A stretch of 64,000 nt of DNA from Phaeospirillum tilakii (GTDB lineage: Bacteria > Pseudomonadota > Alphaproteobacteria > Rhodospirillales > Magnetospirillaceae): positions 133,534 to 197,533 of the forward strand of contig NZ_JBHUIY010000003.1 of NCBI RefSeq assembly GCF_042683125.1. Direction: 5' to 3'. How positions within the stretch are numbered: the stretch's first letter is position 1; the number at the start of each line of letters is the position of its first letter. The notes beneath the pieces are model-generated. The model saw only the letters and a program-made list of their open reading frames with translations, was not told where the DNA came from and did no database searches. Position numbers and translations under genes: made by a program. Positions 33,632 to 42,048 of this stretch are shown in pieces.

Positions 33632-34108
33632 TCAGCGAGTGGCGATCACCGCCACCGTCGCCTGGGTGGCGGCGATCAGGTCGGCGGGCGCCGCCTTGAT
33701 CTGAAGACCGCGTTGACCGCCATTGACGACGATGAACAGATGGTCGAGCGCGCTCTGGTCGAACAGGGTGCGCAGGCGTTTCTTTTGGCCGAGCGGCGAA
33801 ATGCCGCCGACCTTGTAGCCGGACAGCCGTTCCGCCTCGGGCACCGGCATCATCCGGATCGCCTTCTTGCCGGCGGCGTGGGCCAGCGCCTTGAGGTCGA
33901 GTTCGTGGTCGGACGGCACCACCGCGATCAGCGCCTCGTCGCCGGCGGTGACCATCAGGGTCTTGAACACCTGGGCGGCGGGCAGGCCGAGCGCGGCGGC
34001 GGCGGCCAGCCCGATCGAGGCGGCGTCGGGATCGTATTCGTAGGACAGCAGTTCGAACGGTTTGCCGGCGCGCTGCATCGCGGCGGTGGCGGGGGTGGCC
34101 CTGCTCAT
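33632..34108 (-). CDS. ybaK: Cys-tRNA(Pro)/Cys-tRNA(Cys) deacylase (YbaK/EbsC)
   Basis: 158 residues from ATG 34108, chosen because AAGGAGCAGGGC sits just upstream. YbaK-type trans-editing proteins hydrolyse cysteine mischarged on tRNA-Pro. Family marks: KTLMV near residue 55, VVPSDHELDLKALA, and GYKVGGISPLGQKKRL (the conserved GGISP loop). Its start overlaps the end of the DUF2786 gene by four bases. Confidence 0.92.
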   Translation of the reverse strand: MSRATPATAAMQRAGKPFELLSYEYDPDAASIGLAAAAALGLPAAQVFKTLMVTAGDEALIAVVPSDHELDLKALAHAAGKKAIRMMPVPEAERLSGYKVGGISPLGQKKRLRTLFDQSALDHLFIVVNGGQRGLQIKAAPADLIAATQATVAVIATR

Positions 34109-34803
34109 GCCCTGCTCCTTCCTACCCCGGGGCGGATCGTCAGCGTCCGTCCGGCTTCCTGGCCGGCGGCGAAGGCGTTGGCGGCGACCCGCTTGCCCGA
34201 GGCGCGGCCCCGGCGCAGGGTCAGGTCGAGCCGGGCGAATTCGGCCTCGACCACCGCCTGACGCACCACCACCAGATCGCGGCCGCTGCCGATCCGGGTG
34301 GCCTCGTCGCGCTCCTGCTTCATTTCGGCCAGCCGCTCGGCCACCGACACCGCCATCCCGAACAGGAACGAGCCCTTTTCGTCGCGGCCATAGCGGATCA
34401 GCCGCTGGTCGCGGCGGTGGCGCTCCCATTCGGTCTGCATCGCGGTGGCGATGATGTCATGGACGTATTGCGCCAGTTCCAGGCTGGCGGGCAGGCCGAA
34501 GAAGACGTAACGGATCTGGCCGTCGGGGTCGCTTTCCCGCCACACCTTGCAATCGCAATAGGCGGCGATGGCGGGAATGCAGGCCGAGATCGGCTGGCGC
34601 TGCTTGCGGCGGGTCTCGATCTCGAGCCGGGCGCAGGCGGTCTCGCGCAGGTCGAGATCGCTGACCGACAGATCGTGGCGGTCGAGCAGTTCCGCCACCT
34701 TGGCCGCCGCCGCCAGCGCCTCGGCCTCGGTGCAGCCGTTGGCGGTGGTCTTGGCCCGCAGCGCCTGGATCCGGGCCTTCAGCCGGTCGAGATCGGGGGT
34801 CAT
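34105..34803 (-). CDS. DUF2786-family protein
   Basis: 232 residues. The N-terminus (LDRLKARIQALRAKTTANGCTEAEALAAAAKVAELL) is the DUF2786 signature helix pair. The rest is helical and charged, with KQRQ and RRGRASGKRVAANAF basic patches. Function is not known; the family occurs in chromosomes and phages. It sits between mucR and ybaK, 39 bases after mucR and overlapping ybaK. Confidence 0.85.
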   Translation of the reverse strand: MTPDLDRLKARIQALRAKTTANGCTEAEALAAAAKVAELLDRHDLSVSDLDLRETACARLEIETRRKQRQPISACIPAIAAYCDCKVWRESDPDGQIRYVFFGLPASLELAQYVHDIIATAMQTEWERHRRDQRLIRYGRDEKGSFLFGMAVSVAERLAEMKQERDEATRIGSGRDLVVVRQAVVEAEFARLDLTLRRGRASGKRVAANAFAAGQEAGRTLTIRPGVGRSRA

Positions 34804-34842
34804 CCTGCTGCCCTCTCCGCCTTTGCCCCGACCGGCCCGGAC

Positions 34843-35328
34843 TCAGCCGACCGGCTTCGACCAGCGCGAGGCCGGATAGCGGTGCGGCGCCGGTTCACCC
34901 TCGCCCTCGCCCGCCGCCTCGCCGGTCGCCGGGGCTTCCACCGCCGCGTCGCGCTTGCGGCTGGTGCCGAGGCCGATCGCCTTGGCGAGCTGGGAGCGGT
35001 GGGCGGCATAGGAGGGGGCGACCATCGGATAATCGGACGGCAGCGACCATTTGGCCCGGTACTGATCGACGGTCAGGCCGTGGGCGGTGGCAATGTGGCG
35101 CTTCAGCATCTTCTGCGGCTTGCCGCATTCGAGACAGACGATCGCGTCGGGAGTGACCGACTTGCGCACCGACACCATCGGCTGCTGCCGTTCGGCCGGC
35201 TCGGGGGCGGGGGTTTCGGTCCGCTGCAGGGCGGTATGGACGGTGCGGATCAGCTCGGGCAGCTCGGCGGTGGCGAGCGGATGGTTACGCAGGTATGCGG
35301 CCACGATCTTCGCGGTCAAGTCAATCAT
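34843..35328 (-). CDS. mucR: MucR/Ros-family transcriptional regulator
   Basis: 161 residues. Zinc-finger regulator with CLECGKPQKMLKRHIATAH (C-x2-C-x9-H-x4-H), followed by GLTVDQYRAKWSLPSDYPMVAPSYA, the invariant core of the family. MucR/Ros proteins repress exopolysaccharide, motility and cell-cycle genes in alphaproteobacteria and often their own gene. C-terminal tail is Ala/Glu/Pro-rich and variable. First gene of the minus-strand group. Confidence 0.95.
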   Translation of the reverse strand: MIDLTAKIVAAYLRNHPLATAELPELIRTVHTALQRTETPAPEPAERQQPMVSVRKSVTPDAIVCLECGKPQKMLKRHIATAHGLTVDQYRAKWSLPSDYPMVAPSYAAHRSQLAKAIGLGTSRKRDAAVEAPATGEAAGEGEGEPAPHRYPASRWSKPVG

Positions 35329-35553
35329 CGAACGGCGACTCCCAACTCAGGCGAACACGGCGTCCCCCCGGCTCCGGGCCACCCGGGCCGGTCGAGGGAG
35401 AGTTCGCCGGGCCCGGAGGGGAGGCCGTGTTTGGTCGTGTGCGAGGAGACATAGCGTTTCCTGTGGCTTCAATTCCACAGGAATCGTCGTTTCCCCTCCT
35501 GTTCTTTCTGGAGGGGGGGGATGCGCCGCGCGCGCCGGTAGCGTTACTTGCCG
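35329..35553. promoter_or_regulatory. Gap upstream of mucR and downstream of pheA
   Basis: 225 bases without a supported gene. It should contain the mucR promoter and the pheA 3' end. I see no convincing promoter hexamers. A C-rich run (TTTCCCCTCCTG) and A/T patches near 35460-35510 are the only notable composition. Confidence 0.35.
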
Positions 35554-36435
35554 TTACTCCGGCGACAGGCGCTGGTGAACCCGGAACGGATGCTGGGGGT
35601 AGATGCCGAGGATGCGGACCTCGTGGCTGAAGAAATCCAGTTCCTCCAACGCCTGACGCAGGCCATTGGCGGCGGGATGGCCCTCGACGTCGGCATAGAA
35701 CTGGGTGGCGACAAAACCGCCGCCGACCATGTAGCTCTCCAGCCGGGTCATGTTGATGCCGTTGGTGGCGAAGCCGCCCAGCGCCTTGTACAGCGCGGCG
35801 GCGACGTTGCGGACGCGAAAGACGAAGGTGGTGACGCAGGGCAGGTTGGGATTGGGCTCGAGCGCCTCGCGCGCCAGCACCACGAAGCGGGTGGTGTTGT
35901 GCTCGGCATCCTCGATCCCGGCCCGCAGCGACACCAGCCCGTTGATCTCGGCCGCCAGTTCCGAGGCGATCGCGGCGAAGGTCGGATCCTGGCGCGCCGC
36001 GACCTCGGCGGCGGCTCCGGCGGTGTCGGCGCCGACGATGGCGGTGAGGCCGAGTTCGCGCACCAGCCCGCGGCACTGGCCGAGGGCGTGGACGTGGCTC
36101 TTGACGCTCTTGATCTGATCGATGCGGGCGCCGGGAATCGCCAGCAGATGGTGGCTGATCCGCTCGTAATGCTCGGCGATGATGTGCAGGCCGGCATAGG
36201 GGATCAGGTGATGGACGTCGGCGACCCGGCCGGCCAGCGAATTCTCGATCGGGATCATCGCATAGCGGGCGCGGCCCTCGCGCACGGCGGCGAAGGCGTC
36301 CTCGAAGGTCCGGCAGGGCAGCGGCGCCATGCCGGGATAGGCCTGGCGGCAGGCGAGATGGGAATAGGCGCCGGGCTCGCCCTGGAAGGCGATGGCAAGG
36401 CCGGGATCGGGGAGATCGTTCATCGGGGACCCCAT
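35554..36435 (-). CDS. pheA: Prephenate dehydratase
   Basis: 293 residues; ATG at 36435 overlaps the kdsB stop and a second ATG lies 12 bases on. Converts prephenate to phenylpyruvate for phenylalanine synthesis. IAFQGEPGAYSHLA, the IPIENSLAGRV block, and HNTTRFVVL mark the catalytic domain; the C-terminal ACT domain (ALGGFATNGINMTRLESYMV) gives phenylalanine feedback control. The short class without a chorismate mutase domain. Confidence 0.96.
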   Translation of the reverse strand: MGSPMNDLPDPGLAIAFQGEPGAYSHLACRQAYPGMAPLPCRTFEDAFAAVREGRARYAMIPIENSLAGRVADVHHLIPYAGLHIIAEHYERISHHLLAIPGARIDQIKSVKSHVHALGQCRGLVRELGLTAIVGADTAGAAAEVAARQDPTFAAIASELAAEINGLVSLRAGIEDAEHNTTRFVVLAREALEPNPNLPCVTTFVFRVRNVAAALYKALGGFATNGINMTRLESYMVGGGFVATQFYADVEGHPAANGLRQALEELDFFSHEVRILGIYPQHPFRVHQRLSPE

Positions 36436-37181
36436 CAGGACGGGTCGGCGAGCAGGGCGCGGGCCCGCTCAAGGTCGGCGGGAGTATCGACACCGAGCGG
36501 AACGGTGTCAACCAGGGCGGCGTCGATGCGCATGCCGTGTTCCAGCGCGCGCAATTGTTCGAGTTTCTCGCGCCGTTCCAGCACCCCGGGCTCAAGCGCG
36601 ACGAAGCGTTCCAGCGCGGCGCGGCGATAGGCGTAGATGCCGAGATGGTGATAAAGCGGCCCGTCATTGGCCGGTACGGTGGCGCGGCTGAAATAAAGGG
36701 CGCGGGCGATCCGCTGGCCGGGGGCGAGGCCGACCACCGCCTTGACCACGTTGGGGTCGGTGCGTTCCTCGGCCCGGGTGATCGCCACCACCAGGGTGGC
36801 GAGATCGACCGAAGGCTCGGCCAAGGGCGCCAGCACCGCGCCGACCAGCGCCGGATCGAGGGTCGGCAGGTCGCCCTGAAGATTGACGATCACGTCGTGG
36901 CGGCCGGCGGGATCGAACCGGCCGACCGCCTCCCACACCCGGTCGGAGCCGGAGGGATGGTCGGGCCGGGTCAGCACCGCGACGCCGCCATGGGCCCGCA
37001 CCGCCTGGGCGATCTCCTCCTCGCCGGCGGCGACCACCACCGGGCCGACCCCGGCCTCGACGGCGCGGCGCCAGACATGGACGATCATCGGCAGGCCGTG
37101 GATGTCGGCCAGCGGCTTGCCTGGCAGGCGGGTGGCCTGCATCCGGGCGGGGATCACGATCAGCGGGGCGGTAACGGCCAT
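36435..37181 (-). CDS. kdsB: 3-deoxy-manno-octulosonate cytidylyltransferase
   Basis: 248 residues from ATG 37181. Activates Kdo as CMP-Kdo for lipopolysaccharide core. VIPARMQATRLPGKPLADI is the nucleotide-binding start; HPSGSDRVWEAV, VNLQGDLPTLDP and HLGIYAYRRAALERF are family motifs. Upstream of pheA with TGATG overlap. Another Kdo gene, kdsD, lies at 53.9 kb. Confidence 0.96.
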   Translation of the reverse strand: MAVTAPLIVIPARMQATRLPGKPLADIHGLPMIVHVWRRAVEAGVGPVVVAAGEEEIAQAVRAHGGVAVLTRPDHPSGSDRVWEAVGRFDPAGRHDVIVNLQGDLPTLDPALVGAVLAPLAEPSVDLATLVVAITRAEERTDPNVVKAVVGLAPGQRIARALYFSRATVPANDGPLYHHLGIYAYRRAALERFVALEPGVLERREKLEQLRALEHGMRIDAALVDTVPLGVDTPADLERARALLADPS

Positions 37182-37316
37182 CAGGGCGACTCCGGGCGGG
37201 GAAACCGATCCAAGGGCGGCGACGATACATCCGTCGCCGCGCCATTGCGACAGGCTTGGCCGGCCGCGGCGAACATGGTTGAATTCCCGCCCGTCACCAG
37301 CCAGGGGGGCCCGCCC

Positions 37317-38009
37317 GTGATCTCCGCCTTGTGGAAAGCCTTCGCCCAGTTGGGCGACCCCGGCCTGAGCCGGGTGCTGCGCCGGGGGGTGCTGGCCGCG
37401 CTCGCCTGCTGGATCGCCCTGGCCGGCGGGGCGACGGTGGCGATCCATTATTTCCATTTCTTCGATTCGGGGTGGGCCGATGTCGGCACCGGGGCGGCGC
37501 TCGGACTGGTGGCGTGGCTGGTGCCGGCGCTGTTCTTCTCGGCGCTGGCCACCTTCGTGATGAGCTTCTTCCTCGACGAGATCGCCGACGCGGTCGAGGC
37601 GCGCCATTATCCCGGCCTGCCCCCGGCCCGGGTCCAGCCCTGGCGCGAGATCCTGGCCGGCTCGACCCGCTTCCTGGTGGTGATGGTGGTGGTGACCCTG
37701 CTGGCGGCGCCGCTCTATCTCGCTTTGCTGCTGGTCGGGCTCGGGCTGATCCTCAATTATCTGGTCAACGGCTACCTGCTCGGGCGGGAATATTTCGAGC
37801 TGGTCGCCAGCCGCCGCCTGACCCCGGATCAGGTGCGGGCCCAGCTTCACCTTCATCTCGGCCGGCTGTGGCTGGCCGGGGCGGTGATCAATCTGCTGTT
37901 CCAGATCCCGTTGCTCAATCTCGCCGCCCCGGTGCTGGCGACCGCCTTCATGGTTCATCTCGACCGCGCTTTGCCGCCGGCGCCGCCGCCGGAACGGGTG
38001 CCGGCATGA
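37317..38009 (+). CDS. EI24/CysZ-type integral membrane protein
   Basis: 230 residues from GTG 37317, chosen for the GGGGGG stretch ahead of it; ATG 37275 is possible. Four hydrophobic segments and FVMSFFLDEIADAVEARHYPGLP plus LNYLVNGYLLGREYFELVA resemble the EI24/CysZ family. CysZ is a sulphate uptake protein in E. coli, but alphaproteobacterial members are mostly uncharacterised, so I give no substrate. Divergent from kdsB and overlapping a lipoprotein gene by ATGA. Confidence 0.82.
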   Translation: MISALWKAFAQLGDPGLSRVLRRGVLAALACWIALAGGATVAIHYFHFFDSGWADVGTGAALGLVAWLVPALFFSALATFVMSFFLDEIADAVEARHYPGLPPARVQPWREILAGSTRFLVVMVVVTLLAAPLYLALLLVGLGLILNYLVNGYLLGREYFELVASRRLTPDQVRAQLHLHLGRLWLAGAVINLLFQIPLLNLAAPVLATAFMVHLDRALPPAPPPERVPA

Positions 38010-38386
38010 GGGCGCTGCGTCTCGCCGCCGCCGCCGGGCTGGTCCTGCTGGTCGCCGCCTGCGCCGGGCCGTCCGGGCCGGGAGCGGGTGGGGGGCCGGC
38101 GGCGGTCGCGCCCGTGCCCTCCGGGCGGCCGGCGCCGGGGTCGCTTGAGGCGCTCAATGGGGTGCAGGCGGCCGAACTGGAGCGGCGGTTCGGGGCGCCG
38201 GCCTTCCGTCACAGCGATCCGCCGGCCGAGGTGTGGCAATATCGCAGCCGGGTTTGCACCCTTGATCTGTTCCTGTATCGGCAGCCGGGGGTGCCGCTGA
38301 CGGTGGCCCATGCCACCGTGCGCGGGCCGGGCGGGGCCAGCATCGGCGAGGCCGACTGTCTGCGCGCGGTGCAGGGCGGTCGCTGA
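38006..38386 (+). CDS. Small lipoprotein of unknown function
   Basis: 126 residues. Signal ending LLVAAC with lipidated Cys19, a Gly/Pro/Ala linker to about residue 45, then a compact domain (ALNGVQAAELERRFGAP...WQYRSRVCTLDLFLY...CLRAVQGG) with two cysteines that could pair. The GVQAAELERRFGAP pattern recalls BamE/OmlA-like small outer-membrane lipoproteins, but I cannot assign a family. Translationally coupled to the EI24-like gene; ends at a repeat. Confidence 0.82.
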   Translation: MRALRLAAAAGLVLLVAACAGPSGPGAGGGPAAVAPVPSGRPAPGSLEALNGVQAAELERRFGAPAFRHSDPPAEVWQYRSRVCTLDLFLYRQPGVPLTVAHATVRGPGGASIGEADCLRAVQGGR

Positions 38387-38388
38387 AC

Positions 38389-38435
38389 GCGGGCTCTGCC
38401 CGCACCCGCCAAGGGCCGCAAGGCCCTTGGAACCC
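38389..38435 (+). repeat. REP-like element, type A, forward
   Basis: Starts two bases after the lipoprotein stop and ends 13 bases before the Shine-Dalgarno sequence of cobA. Confidence 0.85.
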
Positions 38436-38460
38436 ATTCCCTGGAGTCAAGGAGGGTCCG

Positions 38461-39246
38461 CTGTTCGATCTTGACGCGTTGGCGTTGCCCCGGTTCGAAG
38501 CCGGCACGGTTTGGCTGGCCGGGGCCGGGCCGGGCGATCCCGGGCTGCTGTCGCTGTTGACCCTGGCCGGGTTGCGGCGGGCCGACCGGGTGGTGCATGA
38601 CGCGCTGATCGATCCCCGGGTGTTGGCGCTGGCCGGGCCGGGGGCGGTGCTGGAGGAATGGGGCAAGCGGGGCGGGCGGGTTTCGCCGCGTCAGGACGCG
38701 ATCACCGCCCGGCTGATCGAATTGGCCGGGCAGGGGCATCGGGTGTTGCGGCTGAAGGGCGGCGATCCGCTGGTGTTCGGGCGCGGGGCGGAAGAGGCGT
38801 TGGGGCTGGCCGCCGCCGGGGTGCCGTTCCGGCTGGTGCCCGGCATCACCGCCGGCATCGGCGGGCTGGCCTATGCCGGCATTCCGGTCAGTGCCGGCGG
38901 TGTCGCCGGCGGGGTGGCGCTGGTCACCGGGCATGGGCCGGATGGCGCCCTGCCCGACGAGATCGACCGGCTGGCGCTGGCGCCGGTGCTGGTGGTCTAT
39001 ATGGGGCTTGGCCATCTCGCCGCGCTGAGCCAGCGGCTGATCGCCGCCGGGCGCGATCCGGCCGAGACGGCGGCGCTGGTCGAAGCGGCGGCGACCCCCG
39101 GGCAGCGGGTGGTGGAAACAAAGGTCGCGGCGCTGGCCGAGGCGGCGGCGGCGGCCGGGATCAAGGCCCCGGCGCTGGTGGCGGTCGGGCCGGTGGTGGC
39201 GCTGCGGGCGCGGCTCGATTGGTGGCGGCCGGAAACGGAGGGCTGA
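38461..39246 (+). CDS. cobA: Uroporphyrinogen-III C-methyltransferase
   Basis: 261 residues if translation starts at CTG 38461. AAGGAGGG at 38449-38456 is a near-perfect ribosome site five bases before that CTG, and the N-terminal FDLDALALPRFEAGTVWL is what I would expect of relatives; no ATG or GTG is available. TTG 38479 is the alternative but is 22 bases from the site. The enzyme adds two methyls to uroporphyrinogen III to give precorrin-2. Motifs: VWLAGAGPGDPGLL, RLKGGDPLVFGRG, VPGITAGIGGLAYAGIP, and VYMGLGHL. Confidence 0.9.
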   Translation: MFDLDALALPRFEAGTVWLAGAGPGDPGLLSLLTLAGLRRADRVVHDALIDPRVLALAGPGAVLEEWGKRGGRVSPRQDAITARLIELAGQGHRVLRLKGGDPLVFGRGAEEALGLAAAGVPFRLVPGITAGIGGLAYAGIPVSAGGVAGGVALVTGHGPDGALPDEIDRLALAPVLVVYMGLGHLAALSQRLIAAGRDPAETAALVEAAATPGQRVVETKVAALAEAAAAAGIKAPALVAVGPVVALRARLDWWRPETEG

Positions 39247-39249
39247 CGG

Positions 39250-39993
39250 ATGCATGGGGCTCACGCCTTGCCCGGGCTGGCGCTGTGTGGCGATGGGAGC
39301 GGGATCGTCTTCGCTCTGTTCGCCGCCGGGCTGATCGGCAGTCTGGCCCATTGCAGCCTGATGTGTGGGCCGCTGGTGCTGGCCCAGGTGATGGCGCGGC
39401 TGGGGGCGATTCCCGCCGGTCCCGGCGGCGAGCTGCGCCGGCTGGCCGGGGCGGCGCTGCTGCCCTATCACGCCGGGCGGCTGCTGACCTATGCCGGGCT
39501 CGGCGCCCTCGCCGCCGCCGGGGCCGGATTGCTGCGCGATCTGCCGGCGGCGCGGTATGTCGGGGCGGGATTGCTGGCGCTGGCGGCGCTGCTGCTGGCC
39601 CTTCAGGCCCTGCCGCGTGCCGGCGTCGCCGGGTTCGCCGTTATCGGGTTCGGCGGTGGCTGGGCGCGGCGGCTGGGGCCGCTGCTGGCGGCGCCGACCG
39701 GCCGGCGCGGGCTGCTGCTCGGGCTGGCGCTGGGGCTGCTGCCCTGCGGCTTGGTCTATGCCGCGCTGGCGGCGGCGGCGGCGACGGGGGATCCCGGGCG
39801 CGGCGCGCTGGCGATGGCGGCGTTCGGGCTCGGCACCGTGCCGATGCTGGCGGTGATCGCCCTGCTGGGCGAGGGTCTGGCCGGGCATTGGCGCCAGCGT
39901 CTGCGCCGGGTGGCGCCGCTGCTGCTGCTGGTCAATGCCGGCTGGCTGGGGCTGCTGGCGGTCCGGCTGGCGCTGGGGGAGGGCGGGCCTTGA
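39250..39993 (+). CDS. TauE/SafE (UreH-like) family membrane protein
   Basis: 247 residues with about six hydrophobic segments. LIGSLAHCSLMCGPLVLAQ near residue 30 is the GS-x2-HC-x2-MCG motif of the sulfite-exporter/UreH-like (DsbD_2) family, whose Cys/His residues suggest metal or thiol handling; GLLPCGLVYAALAAAAATG is the second signature. It lies three bases after cobA and overlaps cobB, so a link to cobalamin synthesis, for example metal transport, is possible but only inferred from context. Confidence 0.82.
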   Translation: MHGAHALPGLALCGDGSGIVFALFAAGLIGSLAHCSLMCGPLVLAQVMARLGAIPAGPGGELRRLAGAALLPYHAGRLLTYAGLGALAAAGAGLLRDLPAARYVGAGLLALAALLLALQALPRAGVAGFAVIGFGGGWARRLGPLLAAPTGRRGLLLGLALGLLPCGLVYAALAAAAATGDPGRGALAMAAFGLGTVPMLAVIALLGEGLAGHWRQRLRRVAPLLLLVNAGWLGLLAVRLALGEGGP

Positions 39994-41309
39994 CCGCGCC
40001 CGGCCTGATCGTCGCCGCGCCTTCGTCGGGCAGCGGCAAGACCTCGGTGACGCTCGGCCTGTTGCGGGCGCTGCGGCGGCGCGGGCTGCGGGTGGCCTCG
40101 GCCAAGGTCGGCCCCGATTTCATCGACCCCGCCTTTCATGCCGCCGCCAGCGGCCGGCCCTGCCTGTCGCTTGACGGCTGGGCGATGCGGCCGGCCACCC
40201 TGGCCGGGCTGGTGGCCGGGCTGGGCGCCGATGCCGATCTGGTGATCTGCGAGGGGGTGATGGGGCTGTTCGACGGCGCCCTGGTCGCCCCCGGTCAGCC
40301 CGACGGCAGCACCGCCGCGCTGGCGCTGGCGACCGGCTGGCCGGTGCTGCTGGTGATCGACGGGCGGGGGATGATCGCCTCGGCGGCGGCGGTGCTGGCC
40401 GGGTTCGACCGGCTGCGGCCCGGCCCCGGCATCGCCGGGGTGGTGTTCAACCGGGTGCGCAGCCCGCGCGCGGCGGCGGCGATCGCCGCCGCCAGCCGCG
40501 CCGCCTGCCCCGAGGTGGTCCAGCTCGGCACGGTGCCGCCGCTGAGCGGGCTCGAACTGGACAGCCGCCATCTCGGTCTGGTCCAGGCGGCGGAACATGC
40601 CGATCTTGAGGCCCGGCTCGACGCCACCGCCGAGCGGCTGGCCGAGGCGCTCGACCTCGACGCCCTGATCGCGCTGGCCCGCCCGTCCTGTTTGACCGCC
40701 CCGCCCCCCTGCCCGCTGCCGCCGCTCGGCCAGCGCATCGCCTATGCCAGCGATCTGGCCTGTGCCTTCGCCTATCCCGCCACCCTGGCCGGCTGGCGCG
40801 CCGCCGGAGCCGAACTGCTGCCCTTCTCCCCGCTGGCCGACCAATCCCCCGACCCCAGCGCCGACGCGGTCTACCTGCCGGGCGGCTACCCCGAACTGCA
40901 CCCCGCCCGCCTCGCCGCCAACCATGTCTTCCTGTCGGGCGTGCGCGCCGCCGCCGCGCGTGGGGCGGCGGTGTTCGGCGAATGCGGCGGCTATATCCTG
41001 CTGGGACGGGGGCTGGAGGACCAGGACGGCACCCGCCATGCGTTCCTCGGCCTGCTGGGCCTGGAAACCTCGTTCGCCCGCCCGCGCCTGCATCTCGGCT
41101 ACCGCCAAGCGGCGACGCGGACCGCCGGCCCGCTCGGCCCGGCCGGCGCCGCCTTTCGCGGCCACGAATTCCACTACGCCCGAATTTTGTCCGAGCAGGG
41201 CCCCCCGCTGTTCACGATCCAGGGCGCCGATGGCGGCGACCTCGGCACCTGCGGCCTGACCGACGGCCGGGTGGCGGGCTCCTTCGTCCACCTGATCGAC
41301 CAGGCTTAA
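39990..41309 (+). CDS. cobB: Cobyrinate/hydrogenobyrinate a,c-diamide synthase
   Basis: 439 residues; start TTG 39990 overlaps the previous stop, the only start codon before the conserved PGLIVAAPSSGSGKTS (P-loop). CobB/CbiA amidates the a and c side chains using glutamine. The N-terminal ATP-binding domain includes KVGPDFIDPAFH and CEGVMGLFDG; the C-terminal class I amidotransferase domain has LPGGYPELH and FGECGGY (nucleophile Cys), with a late FRGHEFHYA. With cobA it shows that this organism makes cobalamin, the other genes lying elsewhere. Confidence 0.94.
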   Translation: MTAPGLIVAAPSSGSGKTSVTLGLLRALRRRGLRVASAKVGPDFIDPAFHAAASGRPCLSLDGWAMRPATLAGLVAGLGADADLVICEGVMGLFDGALVAPGQPDGSTAALALATGWPVLLVIDGRGMIASAAAVLAGFDRLRPGPGIAGVVFNRVRSPRAAAAIAAASRAACPEVVQLGTVPPLSGLELDSRHLGLVQAAEHADLEARLDATAERLAEALDLDALIALARPSCLTAPPPCPLPPLGQRIAYASDLACAFAYPATLAGWRAAGAELLPFSPLADQSPDPSADAVYLPGGYPELHPARLAANHVFLSGVRAAAARGAAVFGECGGYILLGRGLEDQDGTRHAFLGLLGLETSFARPRLHLGYRQAATRTAGPLGPAGAAFRGHEFHYARILSEQGPPLFTIQGADGGDLGTCGLTDGRVAGSFVHLIDQA

Positions 41310-41316
41310 AACCAAA

Positions 41317-41364
41317 GGGTTCCAAGGGCCTTGCGGCCCTTGGCGGGTGCGGGCAGAGCCCGCG
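41317..41364 (-). repeat. REP-like element, type A, reverse
   Basis: Fills the gap between convergent cobB and lolA, overlapping neither. Confidence 0.85.
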
Positions 41365-41365
41365 T

Positions 41366-42022
41366 TTAATTGAGATTCATCTGCGGCTTGGCGAATTTGG
41401 GATCGACGAACTGGAACAGCTTGGGATCGAGGCTGACTCCGGTGCGGACGTCGAACAGCGAGACGGTGGTGACCTGATGCTGGGCGTCGCGGACCTGCCA
41501 CTGCTTCAGCTCGAACGGGTGGTCGGAGAACACCAGGGTGATCTCGCCCGAGGCGGGGTCCTCGGATTCGACCGCCGAGATCCGCACCACGCCGGGCAGG
41601 CGGGAAACGCGGGTGACGGTGACCTCGCCGCCGGTAAGGCGGAGGTTGGGCTGGACCAGCACGCCGGCCGGGGTCTGGCCGAGCGGGACGTAGCTGGGGT
41701 CGCCCAGTTCGCGGTCGTAGACGATCAGGAAGGTGCCGTCGGCGACCACCAGCAGCGGGCTGGGCGGATCATATTGCAGGCGCAGCCGGCCCGGCCGCGA
41801 CAGATAGGCGTCGCCCTCGGCGGCGGCGCCGTTGGGCGAGCTTTGCAGGAAGCGGGCTTTGAGGGTGGTGACGGCGTTGAGATAGGCCTCGGCGCGGGCG
41901 ATGTCGGCCTTGTCCTCGGCCGACAGCACCGCCGGCTTGGGGTCGGCCGCGCGCGCCGGGGCGGCGGCCAGCAGCGCCAGCGTCAGCGCCGCGAAAATCA
42001 CTCGATAGCTGGCCCGGATCAT
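41366..42022 (-). CDS. lolA: Outer-membrane lipoprotein carrier protein LolA
   Basis: 218 residues. Signal peptide VIFAALTLALLAAAPARA cleaved near residue 25; mature LolA fold with YLNAVTTLKARFLQ, YLSRPGRLRLQYDPP, and VVADGTFLIVYDREL. Shuttles lipoproteins from LolCDE across the periplasm to the outer membrane. Directly downstream of ftsK, the usual alphaproteobacterial and enteric order. Distinct from the LolA-like protein of the 24-kb operon. Confidence 0.93.
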   Translation of the reverse strand: MIRASYRVIFAALTLALLAAAPARAADPKPAVLSAEDKADIARAEAYLNAVTTLKARFLQSSPNGAAAEGDAYLSRPGRLRLQYDPPSPLLVVADGTFLIVYDRELGDPSYVPLGQTPAGVLVQPNLRLTGGEVTVTRVSRLPGVVRISAVESEDPASGEITLVFSDHPFELKQWQVRDAQHQVTTVSLFDVRTGVSLDPKLFQFVDPKFAKPQMNLN

Positions 42023-42048
42023 GGGGCGTTGCCTTTCTCGTCAGGGAG

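Noticed and set aside
38387..38460. Cobalamin riboswitch upstream of cobA
   Set aside because: Only 74 bases are available and they are occupied by a REP copy and the ribosome site; no B12-box-like sequence is seen.
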